A stretch of DNA of 64,000 nt from JAEUIX01 sp964611125 (GTDB taxonomy: Bacteria > Planctomycetota > Phycisphaerae > Phycisphaerales > UBA1924). Of the stretch, positions 35,020 to 44,060 are shown piece by piece. The first letter of the stretch is position 1. Each line of letters begins with the position of its first letter. Both the position numbers and the translations under genes were made by a program. Under the pieces are notes generated by a model. It was not told where the DNA came from. It saw only the letters and a list, made by a program, of their open reading frames with translations, and did no database searches. The stretch covers positions 1-64,000 of the forward strand of contig CAZSZO010000004.1 of the NCBI GenBank assembly GCA_964611125.1, in the 5' to 3' direction.

Positions 35020-36271
35020 CCTGGGTGGCGCCCGGCGCGCTATTGGTCCGCACCACCACCGGGCTGGCCGACGGCGCCAACCCGGTGAAGAACTCGACAT
35101 ACCGGCGCGCGATCTCTGCGGGGTCGTACCTCGCGGTGCTCGCCCGCGCCCGTCCGCACGCCTGCTCATAGAACGCCGCGTCGTCCTGCAGGCGGATGAG
35201 CATCTCCGCCCACTCGGCCACGGCGCCGGGCGTCACCGGCGAATCGGTCCGCGGCGTGATGCCCTTGAGGATCGGGACCTCGATCCCCCCTTCGCCGGCC
35301 GCCTCGCCCAGCCCGCCCCGTCCGGAGTGCACCGTCGGCACGCCGTTGTGCAGCGCCTCCATCGCCAGCCGGCCGAAGGGCTCCTCCCACAGCGAGGGCA
35401 ACAGCAGCGCCCGGCAGTCGGCGAACACGTCGCGCGGGTGGAGCCGCGTCGGCTCGATCCGCAGATTCGGATGGCGGCTGAGGTCATACCCGCCCTGGCG
35501 CCCGGCCTGCAGCAGGTGCTCGCCCCGCCCGCGGGTCTCCAGCACCAGCAGCGGAATGTCGGGCCGCCGCTGCGCCAGCTCCGCGACCAGCGTCGCGAAG
35601 AAGTACACACCCTTGGACGGCGAGGGATTCACGAACGTGAACCACTTCGCCTCGCGGGCCGGGGCGACCGTTTCGACAGGGTCCAGCGGCGGTGGGATCG
35701 GCGTGCTCCGCAGCCCGATCGCCTCCCGGTAGCGGGCCGACACAAACTCGCCCGGCGTCACCACCGCATCCACGTTGTCGAACGCCAGCGGGTGCAGATA
35801 CGCCAGGCTGCGCAGCCCGAAGACCACCGCGGCGCCGCTGGCCCGCGCCATCTGCCGGCGGGCCTGGTCCGGCGGCGCCCCGCCCATCGTCAGCACGATC
35901 TCCGGCGGGTGCTTCTCGAGCTCGTTCATCAGCAGCCGGTTGAACTGAAGCCCGTGCGCGAAATCCCAGTCCTTCAAGGCCGCCGCGCCGGTGTCCAGCA
36001 GGGCGTAGCTCACGCCATGCTGCGTAAACCGCAGCACCGGTCGGCCCTTGCCCACCGCTCCGCGCCGGTCCACCTCCGGCCGCACGCCCATCCGTCCCAG
36101 CAGCGGCAGCGCCGGTACGGCCGCCGGGCCCTCGACCGCCGTCGTCGCCAGCGCCCGCACCGAAAAGCCCGCGTTGGCGAGCGTGCGGGCGATCCCGCGC
36201 ATCGACATCGCGGCGCCGCTCGTCAGGTCGTGGGTTGATTGGGAGAGCAGCAGCAGCACTCGTCGGGCCAT
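35003..36271 (-). CDS. Glycosyltransferase, GT4-like (group 1)
   Basis: A 422-residue GT-B fold transferase. The C-terminal nucleotide-sugar domain contains FVNPSPSKGVYFFATL, then LLLPSLWEEPFGRLAMEAL, the family ExxxxxxE-type signature region, and GVPTVHSGRGGLGE. The N-terminal domain begins LLLLSQSTHDLTSGAA. Donor and acceptor are unknown. Start at 36271 with TACCAT 5 bases upstream (36277-36282) and no Shine-Dalgarno; the lipoprotein gene ends 45 bases upstream. Confidence 0.82.
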   Translation of the reverse strand: MARRVLLLLSQSTHDLTSGAAMSMRGIARTLANAGFSVRALATTAVEGPAAVPALPLLGRMGVRPEVDRRGAVGKGRPVLRFTQHGVSYALLDTGAAALKDWDFAHGLQFNRLLMNELEKHPPEIVLTMGGAPPDQARRQMARASGAAVVFGLRSLAYLHPLAFDNVDAVVTPGEFVSARYREAIGLRSTPIPPPLDPVETVAPAREAKWFTFVNPSPSKGVYFFATLVAELAQRRPDIPLLVLETRGRGEHLLQAGRQGGYDLSRHPNLRIEPTRLHPRDVFADCRALLLPSLWEEPFGRLAMEALHNGVPTVHSGRGGLGEAAGEGGIEVPILKGITPRTDSPVTPGAVAEWAEMLIRLQDDAAFYEQACGRARASTARYDPAEIARRYVEFFTGLAPSASPVVVRTNSAPGATQVSGRP

Positions 36272-36315
36272 GCCGCATGGTACAGCCCCCGCCGCCTCCC
36301 CGCCCGGGCCCGATC

Positions 36316-37458
36316 TCACCGCAGGTTCAGCTGCCGGCGCGGGTCCTTCAGCCAGTAGACCCCCATCGCCGGGCGCTCCCCGCGATCCAGGCACTCCGTC
36401 ACCCAGCGCGGGACCCACTCCTCCAGCGGCTTGTTGTCCCCTTCCGGCCACGGCGCCGTCCCCGCGTAGAGCTGGATCTTCTCCCCCCGGCTCTCGCTGA
36501 CGTCCAGCACGCCCTTGAACTTCGGCGCCCCGCGGGCGAACCAGCACGTCCGGATCGTTCCGAAGCGGGTCAGCCAGCGCTGCTTCTCAAATGGCGTCGA
36601 CTCAACATAAATCTCCATGCCGCCGTTCTGGAGCTCCTTCATGAGGTCGGCCACGGGGCTGTCCTCGGGCATGTCCGCCGAGGCGTCGATCCCCAGCCCA
36701 TGGAACCCCGCGTCGACCAGCGGCGCCACCGCGGCCCGCAGCATCGCCATCGCCCGCTCGCGACCGCCCGGCCCCGCGAGGGCGTCGCGAAACTCCTTGT
36801 CGGCGTACGGGTTGCCCATGTACGCGATAATCCGCACCCCCTCCAGCCGGGTCGCCCGCCGCCACGCATCGACAAAGCCCCGCCGCCAGGGCGAGTCTGG
36901 CGCTGTCTTATTCCAGCCGAAGAACGTGAACTTCGCGTCGCCCTTCTCGTCAGTGTCCTTGCCGAACGGCGAGTCGATGTAGAACCGCCGCCACCCCTGC
37001 TGGTAGAACGGGATGAGCTGGCCCTGCACGAGGCTCGCCAGCCCCCGCTCCACGGTCAGCGGCTCGCTCCAGCGGGCCCCGGGGTTGTTCGCGCTCGCGC
37101 AGGCCATGAAGACGTACACATCCGCGAGGGCGTGCCGGGCCCCCGCCCGCGCCGGGTTGGTCGAGGGAAAGACCCGCTCGCTGTGCGGCTGCGCTGAGGC
37201 TGGGGGTGTGGGGGGTGAGGGGGGTGGGAGGGCCGGGGGGGGCGGAGGCGGGGGGGTGGGCGGCGGAAGTGGGGTGGTTTCAGGCGGCGGCAGCTTGCTC
37301 GCCGCGGCGCTTCCACCGCCGGGCGCGCTGGCTGGCAAACGATCGGGCTGACCGGCCGGCTGGGCGGCGGGCCCGCCCAGCGGTTGGCATCCCGCCCCCA
37401 GCACGGTCAACGCCATCAGTAACACGGGCAGGGGCTGGCGAACAGCTCGAAGGTTCAT
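36316..37458 (-). CDS. Proline-rich lipoprotein of unknown function
   Basis: A 380-residue putative lipoprotein: lipobox LGAG with Cys24 after a hydrophobic signal. Residues about 30-95 are Pro/Ser/Ala-rich, including a polyproline stretch coded by a C/G tract near 37197-37270. Residues 105-380 are a conserved-looking domain with no assignment that I can make; features such as RFYIDSPFGKD, VRIIAYMGNPY and AGFHGLGIDASADM suggest a TIM-barrel glycoside hydrolase-like fold, which is only a guess. Its ATG overlaps the dtd stop (ATGA), so it belongs to the VOC-dtd operon. Confidence 0.7.
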   Translation of the reverse strand: MNLRAVRQPLPVLLMALTVLGAGCQPLGGPAAQPAGQPDRLPASAPGGGSAAASKLPPPETTPLPPPTPPPPPPPALPPPSPPTPPASAQPHSERVFPSTNPARAGARHALADVYVFMACASANNPGARWSEPLTVERGLASLVQGQLIPFYQQGWRRFYIDSPFGKDTDEKGDAKFTFFGWNKTAPDSPWRRGFVDAWRRATRLEGVRIIAYMGNPYADKEFRDALAGPGGRERAMAMLRAAVAPLVDAGFHGLGIDASADMPEDSPVADLMKELQNGGMEIYVESTPFEKQRWLTRFGTIRTCWFARGAPKFKGVLDVSESRGEKIQLYAGTAPWPEGDNKPLEEWVPRWVTECLDRGERPAMGVYWLKDPRRQLNLR

Positions 37459-37952
37459 GAGGCGTCCTTTGTCACTTCGCGCGGGCGCGCCCCGGCGGAG
37501 TCCAGGATCAGCGTCACCGGCCCATCGTTGAGCAGCTCGATCTGCATGTCTGCCCCGAAGACCCCCATCGCCGTGGTGACCCCACTCGCCGCAATTCTCA
37601 GGCACAACGTCTCGAACATGTCCTTGGCTCGCTCCGGCGCCATCGCGCCGGTGAAACTCGGCCGATGCCCCTTGCCCGTCTGGCCGCACAGCGTGAAGTT
37701 CGGCGCCAGCAGAATGCCGCCCCCCGCCGGCCCTCCCCTTGGGTCCGGCTGGCCAACCGAGAGGTTCATCTTCCCCTCCGCGTCGGGGAAGACCCGCAGG
37801 CCGATCAGCCGCTCGGCCATCCAGGTGATGTCGGCGTCGCCGTCGTCGCGATGCACGCCGACAAGCGCCAGCAGCCCGCGCTCGATCGCCCCCGTCACGC
37901 GACCATCGACCCGGACCGACGCGCGGGCGACCCGCTGCACGACGCTCAGCAT
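37455..37952 (-). CDS. dtd: D-aminoacyl-tRNA deacylase
   Basis: Dtd hydrolyses D-aminoacyl-tRNA and glycyl-tRNA(Ala) as proofreading. The 165-residue product starts MLSVVQRVARASVRVDG and has the cross-subunit Gly-cisPro motif NDGPVTLILDS (142-152). The second motif, normally SQFTL, reads PNFTL (residues 84-88), followed by the expected GKGHRPSF. The change at the Ser-Gln positions is notable. Start at 37952 overlaps the end of the upstream VOC gene by 7 bases. Confidence 0.87.
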   Translation of the reverse strand: MLSVVQRVARASVRVDGRVTGAIERGLLALVGVHRDDGDADITWMAERLIGLRVFPDAEGKMNLSVGQPDPRGGPAGGGILLAPNFTLCGQTGKGHRPSFTGAMAPERAKDMFETLCLRIAASGVTTAMGVFGADMQIELLNDGPVTLILDSAGARPREVTKDAS

Positions 37953-38368
37953 GCGCTCGGCTCCGGCGCGGGGTCCGGGGTCCACAGTTCCACCTGGTTG
38001 CCGTCAGGGTCGAAGAAATAGTGCGAGACCGATCGCATCCAGTCGATGCGCACAGGGCCGTGCACCCTGACCCCCGCCGCGTCGAGGCGACCCACCGCCG
38101 CCCCGGCCACGTCGGGCGAGGCCTGGAACGCGAAATGGACCGGCCCAAACCGACGTCCTGCCGCCAGGGGCGAGAATTCCTCGAACATCAGGGGACCACG
38201 CGTGAGCGCCAGCCGCTGCACCGGGGCGTCGCTGAGGCGAAACCAGGCCCAGCGGTCATCGGCGGGGCGCTCCAGTCGAAGCCCCACCAGCTCGCTGTAG
38301 AACGAAACCGCCCTGGGCACGTCGCCCACGATCAGCACCAGTTCGCTCATCCCCGCCGGCCGCTCCAT
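37946..38368 (-). CDS. VOC (glyoxalase/dioxygenase) family protein
   Basis: A 140-residue single vicinal-oxygen-chelate domain with two beta-alpha-beta-beta-beta modules (LVLIVGDVPRAVSFYSEL, then GPVHFAFQASPDVAGAA) and the end motif YFFDPDGNQVELW. It is close to glyoxalase/bleomycin-resistance-like proteins; the His and Glu ligands fit HFAF and NQVELW. Substrate unknown. It is the first gene of an operon with dtd and the lipoprotein gene. TAGAAT lies 6 bases before the ATG at 38368; an internal ATG at 38350 is an alternative. Confidence 0.83.
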   Translation of the reverse strand: MERPAGMSELVLIVGDVPRAVSFYSELVGLRLERPADDRWAWFRLSDAPVQRLALTRGPLMFEEFSPLAAGRRFGPVHFAFQASPDVAGAAVGRLDAAGVRVHGPVRIDWMRSVSHYFFDPDGNQVELWTPDPAPEPSAC

Positions 38369-38374
38369 TGGGTG

Positions 38375-38380
38375 ATTCTA
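38375..38380 (-). promoter_or_regulatory. Putative -10 (TAGAAT), leaderless VOC start
   Basis: TAGAAT on the minus strand, 6 bases (CACCCA) from the ATG at 38368; the closest match to the TATAAT consensus among such elements here. Confidence 0.5.
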
Positions 38381-38446
38381 CAAACCTCGCCACCCGCCAG
38401 CCGTCAAGACCACGCCGCGGGCCCCAACGACGTTCGGCCCGGCGAG

Positions 38447-38452
38447 TACACT
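38447..38452 (+). promoter_or_regulatory. Putative -10 (TACACT), leaderless tricorn-protease start
   Basis: TACACT is 6 bases (CCGGCC) from the ATG at 38459, with no Shine-Dalgarno, and 66 bases from the divergent VOC -10. Confidence 0.45.
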
Positions 38453-38458
38453 CCGGCC

Positions 38459-41400
38459 ATGCACAGTCAGCGTCTCGCCGTGGCGGCGTTCGCCGCCCTT
38501 CTGGCCGGCCCGCTCCTCCCGGCCCTCGCCCAGGCGCCCGCCAGCCTCGCGCCCGTCCTTCCGCCGGCGGCCCCGACGCCCGTCGCTGGGCCGGTCGCCC
38601 CCTCCCCAGGCTCGCCGCCCGTGGGCTATTACCGCCAGCCTGCGCTGCACAATGAGCAGCTCGTCTTTGTCGCCGAGGGCGACCTCTGGAAAGCCCCCCT
38701 CAAGGGCGGCGTCGCCACCCGCCTGACGAGCCACCCGGGCGATGAGTCCTCTCCGGCCATTTCCCCCGACGGCGCCTGGGTGGCCTTCACCGGCCAGTAC
38801 GAAGGGCCCACCGAGGTTTACGTCATGCCGCTCCGCGGCGGGCTGCCCACGCGCCTGACCTTCGACAGCGCCCGCGCCGGCGTCGCGGGCTGGACGCCCG
38901 ACGGCCGCATCCTCGCCTCCACCGACCGACTCTCCACGCTGCCGAATCTTGAACTGGTCACCATCGACCCCAAGACCGGCGCCCGCGCCCGCATCGAGCT
39001 CGCCCAGGCCTCCGACGGGTGCTTTGACCCATCCGGCAAGGACCTGTACTTCACCCGGCTGCCCTTCCAGGGCTCCATGACCAAGCGATACAAGGGCGGC
39101 ACGATCCAGCAACTCTGGCGGTTCACGCCGGGCCAAACGCCGGGCCAGCCGGGGGGTGAGGCTGTTCCGCTCACGCTCGACTTCGACGGCACGTCGAAGC
39201 GCCCGATGTGGTGGAACGGCCGGGTGTACTTCCTCTCTGACCGCGACGGCCACATGAACATCTGGTCGATGCAGCCCGACGGGCAGGACCTTCAGCAGCT
39301 GACCCGCCACAAAGGCTTCGACGCTCAGGGCGGCTCGCTCTCTGAAGGCCGGATCGTCTACCAGCTCGGGGCCGACATCCACGCCCTCGACCTCGCCTCG
39401 GGCCAGACCGCCGTCATCCCCATCACCCTCGATACCGACCTCGATCAGATGCGCGAGCGCTGGGTCGACAAGCCCATCGAGTACCTCACGAGCGCTCGCA
39501 TCTCTCCCGACGGCGACCGCGTGGTGATGGTCGCCCGTGGGCGGGTGTTCGTGGCCCCGCACCGCCAGGGGCGGCTTGTCGATGTCTGCCGGGAGGACTC
39601 GATCCGGTACCGCGACGCCCGATTCACGCCCGACGGCCGGAGCCTGATCGCCCTCTCTGACAAGTCGGGCGAGATCGAGCTCTGGAAGCTCCCTGCCAAC
39701 GGCGTGGGCCAGCCCGAACAGCTCACCCGCGACGGAGTCGTGCTCCGCTGGGCGGCCGTCCCGTCGCCCGACGGCAAGCTCATCGCCCATCACGACAAGA
39801 ACCAGCAACTCTGGATCTTCGATGTCGAGAAGAAGTCGAGCGTGCTGATCGACACCACGGTCGACGATGATTTCAGCGGCCTGACCTGGTCGCCCGATTC
39901 GCGCTGGCTCGCATATTCCTGCAAGGCGTCCAACGTCTTCCGCGTCGTGCGCCTCTTCAGCGTCGAGACCGGGAAGGTCACCCAGGTGACCACCGATCGG
40001 TATGACAGCTACGCCCCCGCGTGGGTGACCGCCGGGGGTGGTGGGGGTGGGGGGGGGGCAGGCGCCGAAGGCTCCTGGCTCTTCTTCCTCTCCGACCGCA
40101 CCCTGCGGACGCTCGTCCCAAGCCCCTGGGGCAACAACCAGCCCGACCCGTTCCTGGACGAGACCACCAAGATCTACGCCCTCGCCCTCAAGCCGGGCCA
40201 GCGCTGGCCGTTCCTCCCGAAGGACGAGCTCCAGCCGGCCAAGGACGCCGACAAGTCAAAGGACAAAGACAAGGACAAGCCCAAGGAGCCCGACGGCAAG
40301 GCCCGCGATGCCGCCCCACCCGACGACGAGAAGAAGGACACCTCGTCCCCCGACGCCAAGCCCGCTGACAAGCCAGACCCCAAGCCAGACACCAAAGCAG
40401 ACGCCAAGCCCAAGGACCCCAAGCCGCCCAAGCCCGTCGAGATCACCCTCGAGGGCCTCGCTGAGCGCATTTACGAGGTCCCGCTGCCCGCCGGCAACTA
40501 CGAAGGCCTCGCCGCCACCGACAAGATCCTGTTCTTCATCTCCACGCCCTCAAGCTTTGATCGCAAGAACGATCTCAAGGCCCTCGAGATCAAGAACGAC
40601 GGCACGGGCATCGAAGCCAAGACCGTGCTGGCTGACATCTCCTCCTTCGAGCTTTCCGCCGACGGCAAGAAGATCCTCGTTCGCAAGAAGGACGTGTTCT
40701 CGATCATCGATGCCGCCGCCGCCCCAGCGACGGACCTCGACAAGAAGGCTGTCAACCTCGCCGGCTGGACCCTGTCGCTCACCCCGCGCCAGCAGTGGCG
40801 ACAGATGTTCATCGACTCATGGCGCCTGATGCGCGATTACTTCTACGACCCCGCCATGCACGGCGTCAACTGGCGGGCCATGCTCGACCGCCACCTCCCG
40901 CTCGTCGACCGCGTCACCACCCGCGCCGAACTCAACGACCTCATCGCCCAGATGGTCGGCGAGCTCTCGGCCCTGCACCACTTCGTCCGCGGCGGCGACC
41001 TGCGCGCCGCCCCCGACAGCATCGCCGTCGCCGCGCTGGGCGGCGAGTTCGTCCGCGATGAGGCCGCCGGCGGCTACCGCATCACCCGCATCTACCGCAC
41101 CGAGCCCGACGACACCGTGCGCGTCGCCCCGCTGGCCCGCCCCGAAGTCGGCGCCAAGCCCGGCGACGTGATCGAGCTGATCGACGGAGTCGCCACCCTC
41201 TCGGTGGCCGACTACGCCGCGCTGCTGCGGGCCAAGGCCGGGCGGCAGGTGCTCATTCGCCTCCGCCCCGCGCTGCCTTCGGGGGGCTTCGACGCCTCCC
41301 GCGACGCCATCGTCACCCCGATGACGCCCGCCGCGGAGGGCGACCTGCGCTACTCCGACTGGGAGCACTCCCGCCGCCAGACGGTGGAGCGGCTGGGCGA

Positions 41401-42019
41401 CGGGCGCATCGGCTACCTGCACCTGCGGGCCATGGGCGGGTCCGACTACACCGACTGGGTCAAGGGCTTTTACCCGGTGTTCAACCGCGAAGGGCTCATC
41501 ATCGACGTCCGCCACAACCGCGGCGGCAACATCGACTCGTGGATCCTCAGCAAGCTGCTCCGCCGCCCCTGGTTCTACTGGTCGCAGCGCGTCGGCGATC
41601 CCCCGTCCTGGAACATGCAGTACGCCTTCCGCGGCCACATGGTCGTGCTCTGCAACGAACGGACGGCCTCCGATGGCGAGGCCTTCGCTGAGGGCTTCCG
41701 CCGCCTGGGCTTGGGCAAGGTCATCGGCACGCGCACCTGGGGAGGGGAGATCTGGCTCTCCTCCAGCAACGTTCTGGTTGACAAGGGCATCGCCTCCGCC
41801 GCCGAGACCGGCGTCTGGGGCCCCGAGGGCATCTGGCTGATCGAGGGTCGCGGGGTCGAGCCCGATATCGTCATCGACAACCCCCCGCACGGGGCGTTCC
41901 TCGGGGCCGACCCGCAGCTCGACGCCGCCATCGCCTACCTCAAACAACTCATGGCCGAGAAGCCCGTTCCCCCCGCCAAGGCGCCCCCTAAGCCCGATAA
42001 GAGCTTCGAGAACAAGTAA
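38459..42019 (+). CDS. Tricorn-type S41 family protease, exported
   Basis: A 1186-residue tricorn protease homologue. Residues 1-25 are a signal peptide, then a Pro/Ala linker. Residues about 60-590 form WD40/TolB-like beta-propeller repeats (SSPAISPDGAWVAFTG, FTPDGRSLIALSDKSGE). A Lys/Asp/Pro-rich insertion spans about 594-662. A PDZ-like region (about 860-930, GAKPGDVIELIDGVATL) precedes the S41 core: DVRHNRGGNID and NERTASDGEAFAEG with the nucleophile Ser1071. Natural tricorn proteins are cytoplasmic in archaea; here the signal peptide implies export. A G tract codes for eight glycines near 40034-40060. Confidence 0.92.
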   Translation: MHSQRLAVAAFAALLAGPLLPALAQAPASLAPVLPPAAPTPVAGPVAPSPGSPPVGYYRQPALHNEQLVFVAEGDLWKAPLKGGVATRLTSHPGDESSPAISPDGAWVAFTGQYEGPTEVYVMPLRGGLPTRLTFDSARAGVAGWTPDGRILASTDRLSTLPNLELVTIDPKTGARARIELAQASDGCFDPSGKDLYFTRLPFQGSMTKRYKGGTIQQLWRFTPGQTPGQPGGEAVPLTLDFDGTSKRPMWWNGRVYFLSDRDGHMNIWSMQPDGQDLQQLTRHKGFDAQGGSLSEGRIVYQLGADIHALDLASGQTAVIPITLDTDLDQMRERWVDKPIEYLTSARISPDGDRVVMVARGRVFVAPHRQGRLVDVCREDSIRYRDARFTPDGRSLIALSDKSGEIELWKLPANGVGQPEQLTRDGVVLRWAAVPSPDGKLIAHHDKNQQLWIFDVEKKSSVLIDTTVDDDFSGLTWSPDSRWLAYSCKASNVFRVVRLFSVETGKVTQVTTDRYDSYAPAWVTAGGGGGGGGAGAEGSWLFFLSDRTLRTLVPSPWGNNQPDPFLDETTKIYALALKPGQRWPFLPKDELQPAKDADKSKDKDKDKPKEPDGKARDAAPPDDEKKDTSSPDAKPADKPDPKPDTKADAKPKDPKPPKPVEITLEGLAERIYEVPLPAGNYEGLAATDKILFFISTPSSFDRKNDLKALEIKNDGTGIEAKTVLADISSFELSADGKKILVRKKDVFSIIDAAAAPATDLDKKAVNLAGWTLSLTPRQQWRQMFIDSWRLMRDYFYDPAMHGVNWRAMLDRHLPLVDRVTTRAELNDLIAQMVGELSALHHFVRGGDLRAAPDSIAVAALGGEFVRDEAAGGYRITRIYRTEPDDTVRVAPLARPEVGAKPGDVIELIDGVATLSVADYAALLRAKAGRQVLIRLRPALPSGGFDASRDAIVTPMTPAAEGDLRYSDWEHSRRQTVERLGDGRIGYLHLRAMGGSDYTDWVKGFYPVFNREGLIIDVRHNRGGNIDSWILSKLLRRPWFYWSQRVGDPPSWNMQYAFRGHMVVLCNERTASDGEAFAEGFRRLGLGKVIGTRTWGGEIWLSSSNVLVDKGIASAAETGVWGPEGIWLIEGRGVEPDIVIDNPPHGAFLGADPQLDAAIAYLKQLMAEKPVPPAKAPPKPDKSFENK

Positions 42020-42157
42020 ACCTCCGCGGCCGTCTCGGCAAGCCTTGCCGTCTTCTCGCGCGGGGCGAGTTCGAAGGCCTGCGCCGCGATCCGCCACCCC
42101 ATAACCCCCGCTGCCGCGCAAGATCCGCGCAGACGCCTCGCGACCCCGCCGATGCTC

Positions 42158-42176
42158 GGAACCTGAAGGAGGTTCC
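42158..42176 (+). promoter_or_regulatory. Hairpin that includes the Shine-Dalgarno of the subtilase gene
   Basis: A 7-bp perfect stem (42158-42164 with 42170-42176, 5-base loop) contains AAGGAGG at 42166-42172, so half of the Shine-Dalgarno is paired. The GTG start is 7 bases after the Shine-Dalgarno. Confidence 0.5.
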
Positions 42177-42179
42177 GGC

Positions 42180-44054
42180 GTGGCATCGCGAGTGACTCAC
42201 ACTCGCAGAACAGTTCCCAACCAGCTTCGCGGCGCCGCCGCGAACGCTGAGAGCCTCCTTCCGCTTGAGAGTCGCCAGCTCTTCTCGATCGACTCGCTGC
42301 TCGCCGGCGCCGGGCTGCTCGCGTCGCTCTCCACCACCGCCTCCACCGCCGCCATCACGCTCCCCGACCGGCGGCAGGCGTTTGGCGGGCCGTTCGGCCG
42401 TTCTTCGGGCGGGACCTCGCTGCTCGATGGCGGCGGCGGCCCCATCTTCACCAGCTCGAGCGCCCCCGCCCGCAGCCTGATGCGCCTCGACGCCTTCGCC
42501 GCCGACCCGCGCTTCACCCAGGTCCGCGGCCAGGGCTTCTCGTCAGTGGTCATCGACACCGGGATCAACCGCTCGCACAGCTACTTCGGGCCTGACGTCA
42601 ACGGCGACGGCTTCAGCGACCGCATCATCTACCAGTACGACTTCGCCGACAATGACGCCGACGCCTCCGACCGCGACGGGCACGGCTCCAACGTCGCCAG
42701 CATCGTCGCCTCCAGCGACGCTGTCAACCCCGGCGTCGCCCCGGCCGCCGGCATCATCGCCCTCAAGGCCTTCTCCGACAACGGCGCCGGGAACTTCGGC
42801 AGCGTCGAGCGGGCCCTGCAGTGGACGATCACCAACGCCGCTCGCTACAACATCGCCTCAGTGAACCTCTCCCTGGGTGACGATGGCAACTACCAGTTGC
42901 AGGGCGGCCGCTACGGCATCGCCGACGAACTCGCCACCCTCGCCGCCATGAACGTGATCGTCGTCGCCGCCGCCGGCAACTCCTTCCACCGCTACCAGGC
43001 GATGGGCGTCTCCTACCCCGCCTCCGACCCGAGCATCCTCGCTGTCGGCGCGGTGTACTCCGGCAATGTCGGCGGCTTCACCTATGGCGACGGCGCCCAG
43101 GCGTTCTCCTCCGGGGCCGACGTCCTGACCCCCTTCACACAGCGATCGACCTCGATCCCCGAGATCTTCGCGCCCGGGGCGCCCATCCCCGGCGCCGGTT
43201 TGGGGACCAGCGTGGTCACCATGCACGGCACCAGCCAGGCCTCCCCCCAGATCGCTGGCGTCGCCGTCCTCGCTCAGCAGATCGCTGGGACCTACCTCGG
43301 CCGCCGGCTCTCACCCAGCGAGTTTTCCTCGCTCATCCTGGCCGCCGGCGCCAGCATCGTCGATGGCGACAACGAGAACGACAACGTCGCCAACACCGGC
43401 GCCTCGTACCGGCGCGTCGATGTGCTGGCCCTTGGTCAGGCGATCATCGACCTCGCGACCCCGACGCCTCCGCCCCCGGTCAACCACGCCCCAACCCTCG
43501 ACTCGGTCGCGACGCTCTTCGGCGGCCGCCCCAACCGCGCGGCCCGCATCAGCTACGCACTCCTCGCCGCGGCGTCGAACGAAGCCGATCCCGATGGCGA
43601 TGTCGTCCGCTTCAAGGTGGCCTCGGTGTCCGGCGGCTACCTCTTCAAGGGGAATGTCCCCGTGGTCGCCGGCCAGACGAGCATCGGTCCCGGCGAGAGC
43701 TTCATCTGGATCCCCCCGGTGAACCAGACCGGCCGCGTCGAGGCCTTCGGCATCGTCGCCACCGACGGCCAGGCCGATTCGTCCGCCGCCGTGCCTGTGC
43801 GCATCGATATTGGCTCACGGCTCTCCCTCCGGCGACCATCGTCTCAGGCGGATTCGGTCGAATCCGGCGACAGCGGGGTTGCTCCCGCAGCCCCCCAGCG
43901 AGGCGTGTTTCTCAGCGTCCCCGCCAGCCGCGTGGGCCCCTCGGCGCCCGCTGAAGACGCGCTCGCGCCATTCCCGCGCACGCCCACCGACCTCGCCGAG
44001 CGGTTCATGGACGATCGCGCCGGCCCTGATTTGTTCCGATCGCTCGCCGCGTAA
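42180..44054 (+). CDS. Subtilisin-like S8 serine protease with LEPR-like N-terminus
   Basis: A 624-residue subtilase. The catalytic triad is complete: VIDTG (Asp126), DGHGSNVAS (His168), HGTSQASPQIAGVA (Ser352), with oxyanion Asn267 in AAAGNS. The N-terminus lacks a classical signal peptide and instead has LLPLESRQLFSIDSLLAGAG (28-47), resembling the LEPR-xLL motif seen at the N-termini of many large planctomycete surface proteins. Residues 440-545 look like a cadherin/Ig-like Ca-binding module (PDGDVVRFKV). GTG start with a strong AAGGAGG. Probably cell-surface or secreted. Confidence 0.9.
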   Translation: MASRVTHTRRTVPNQLRGAAANAESLLPLESRQLFSIDSLLAGAGLLASLSTTASTAAITLPDRRQAFGGPFGRSSGGTSLLDGGGGPIFTSSSAPARSLMRLDAFAADPRFTQVRGQGFSSVVIDTGINRSHSYFGPDVNGDGFSDRIIYQYDFADNDADASDRDGHGSNVASIVASSDAVNPGVAPAAGIIALKAFSDNGAGNFGSVERALQWTITNAARYNIASVNLSLGDDGNYQLQGGRYGIADELATLAAMNVIVVAAAGNSFHRYQAMGVSYPASDPSILAVGAVYSGNVGGFTYGDGAQAFSSGADVLTPFTQRSTSIPEIFAPGAPIPGAGLGTSVVTMHGTSQASPQIAGVAVLAQQIAGTYLGRRLSPSEFSSLILAAGASIVDGDNENDNVANTGASYRRVDVLALGQAIIDLATPTPPPPVNHAPTLDSVATLFGGRPNRAARISYALLAAASNEADPDGDVVRFKVASVSGGYLFKGNVPVVAGQTSIGPGESFIWIPPVNQTGRVEAFGIVATDGQADSSAAVPVRIDIGSRLSLRRPSSQADSVESGDSGVAPAAPQRGVFLSVPASRVGPSAPAEDALAPFPRTPTDLAERFMDDRAGPDLFRSLAA

Positions 44055-44060
44055 GGCCGT

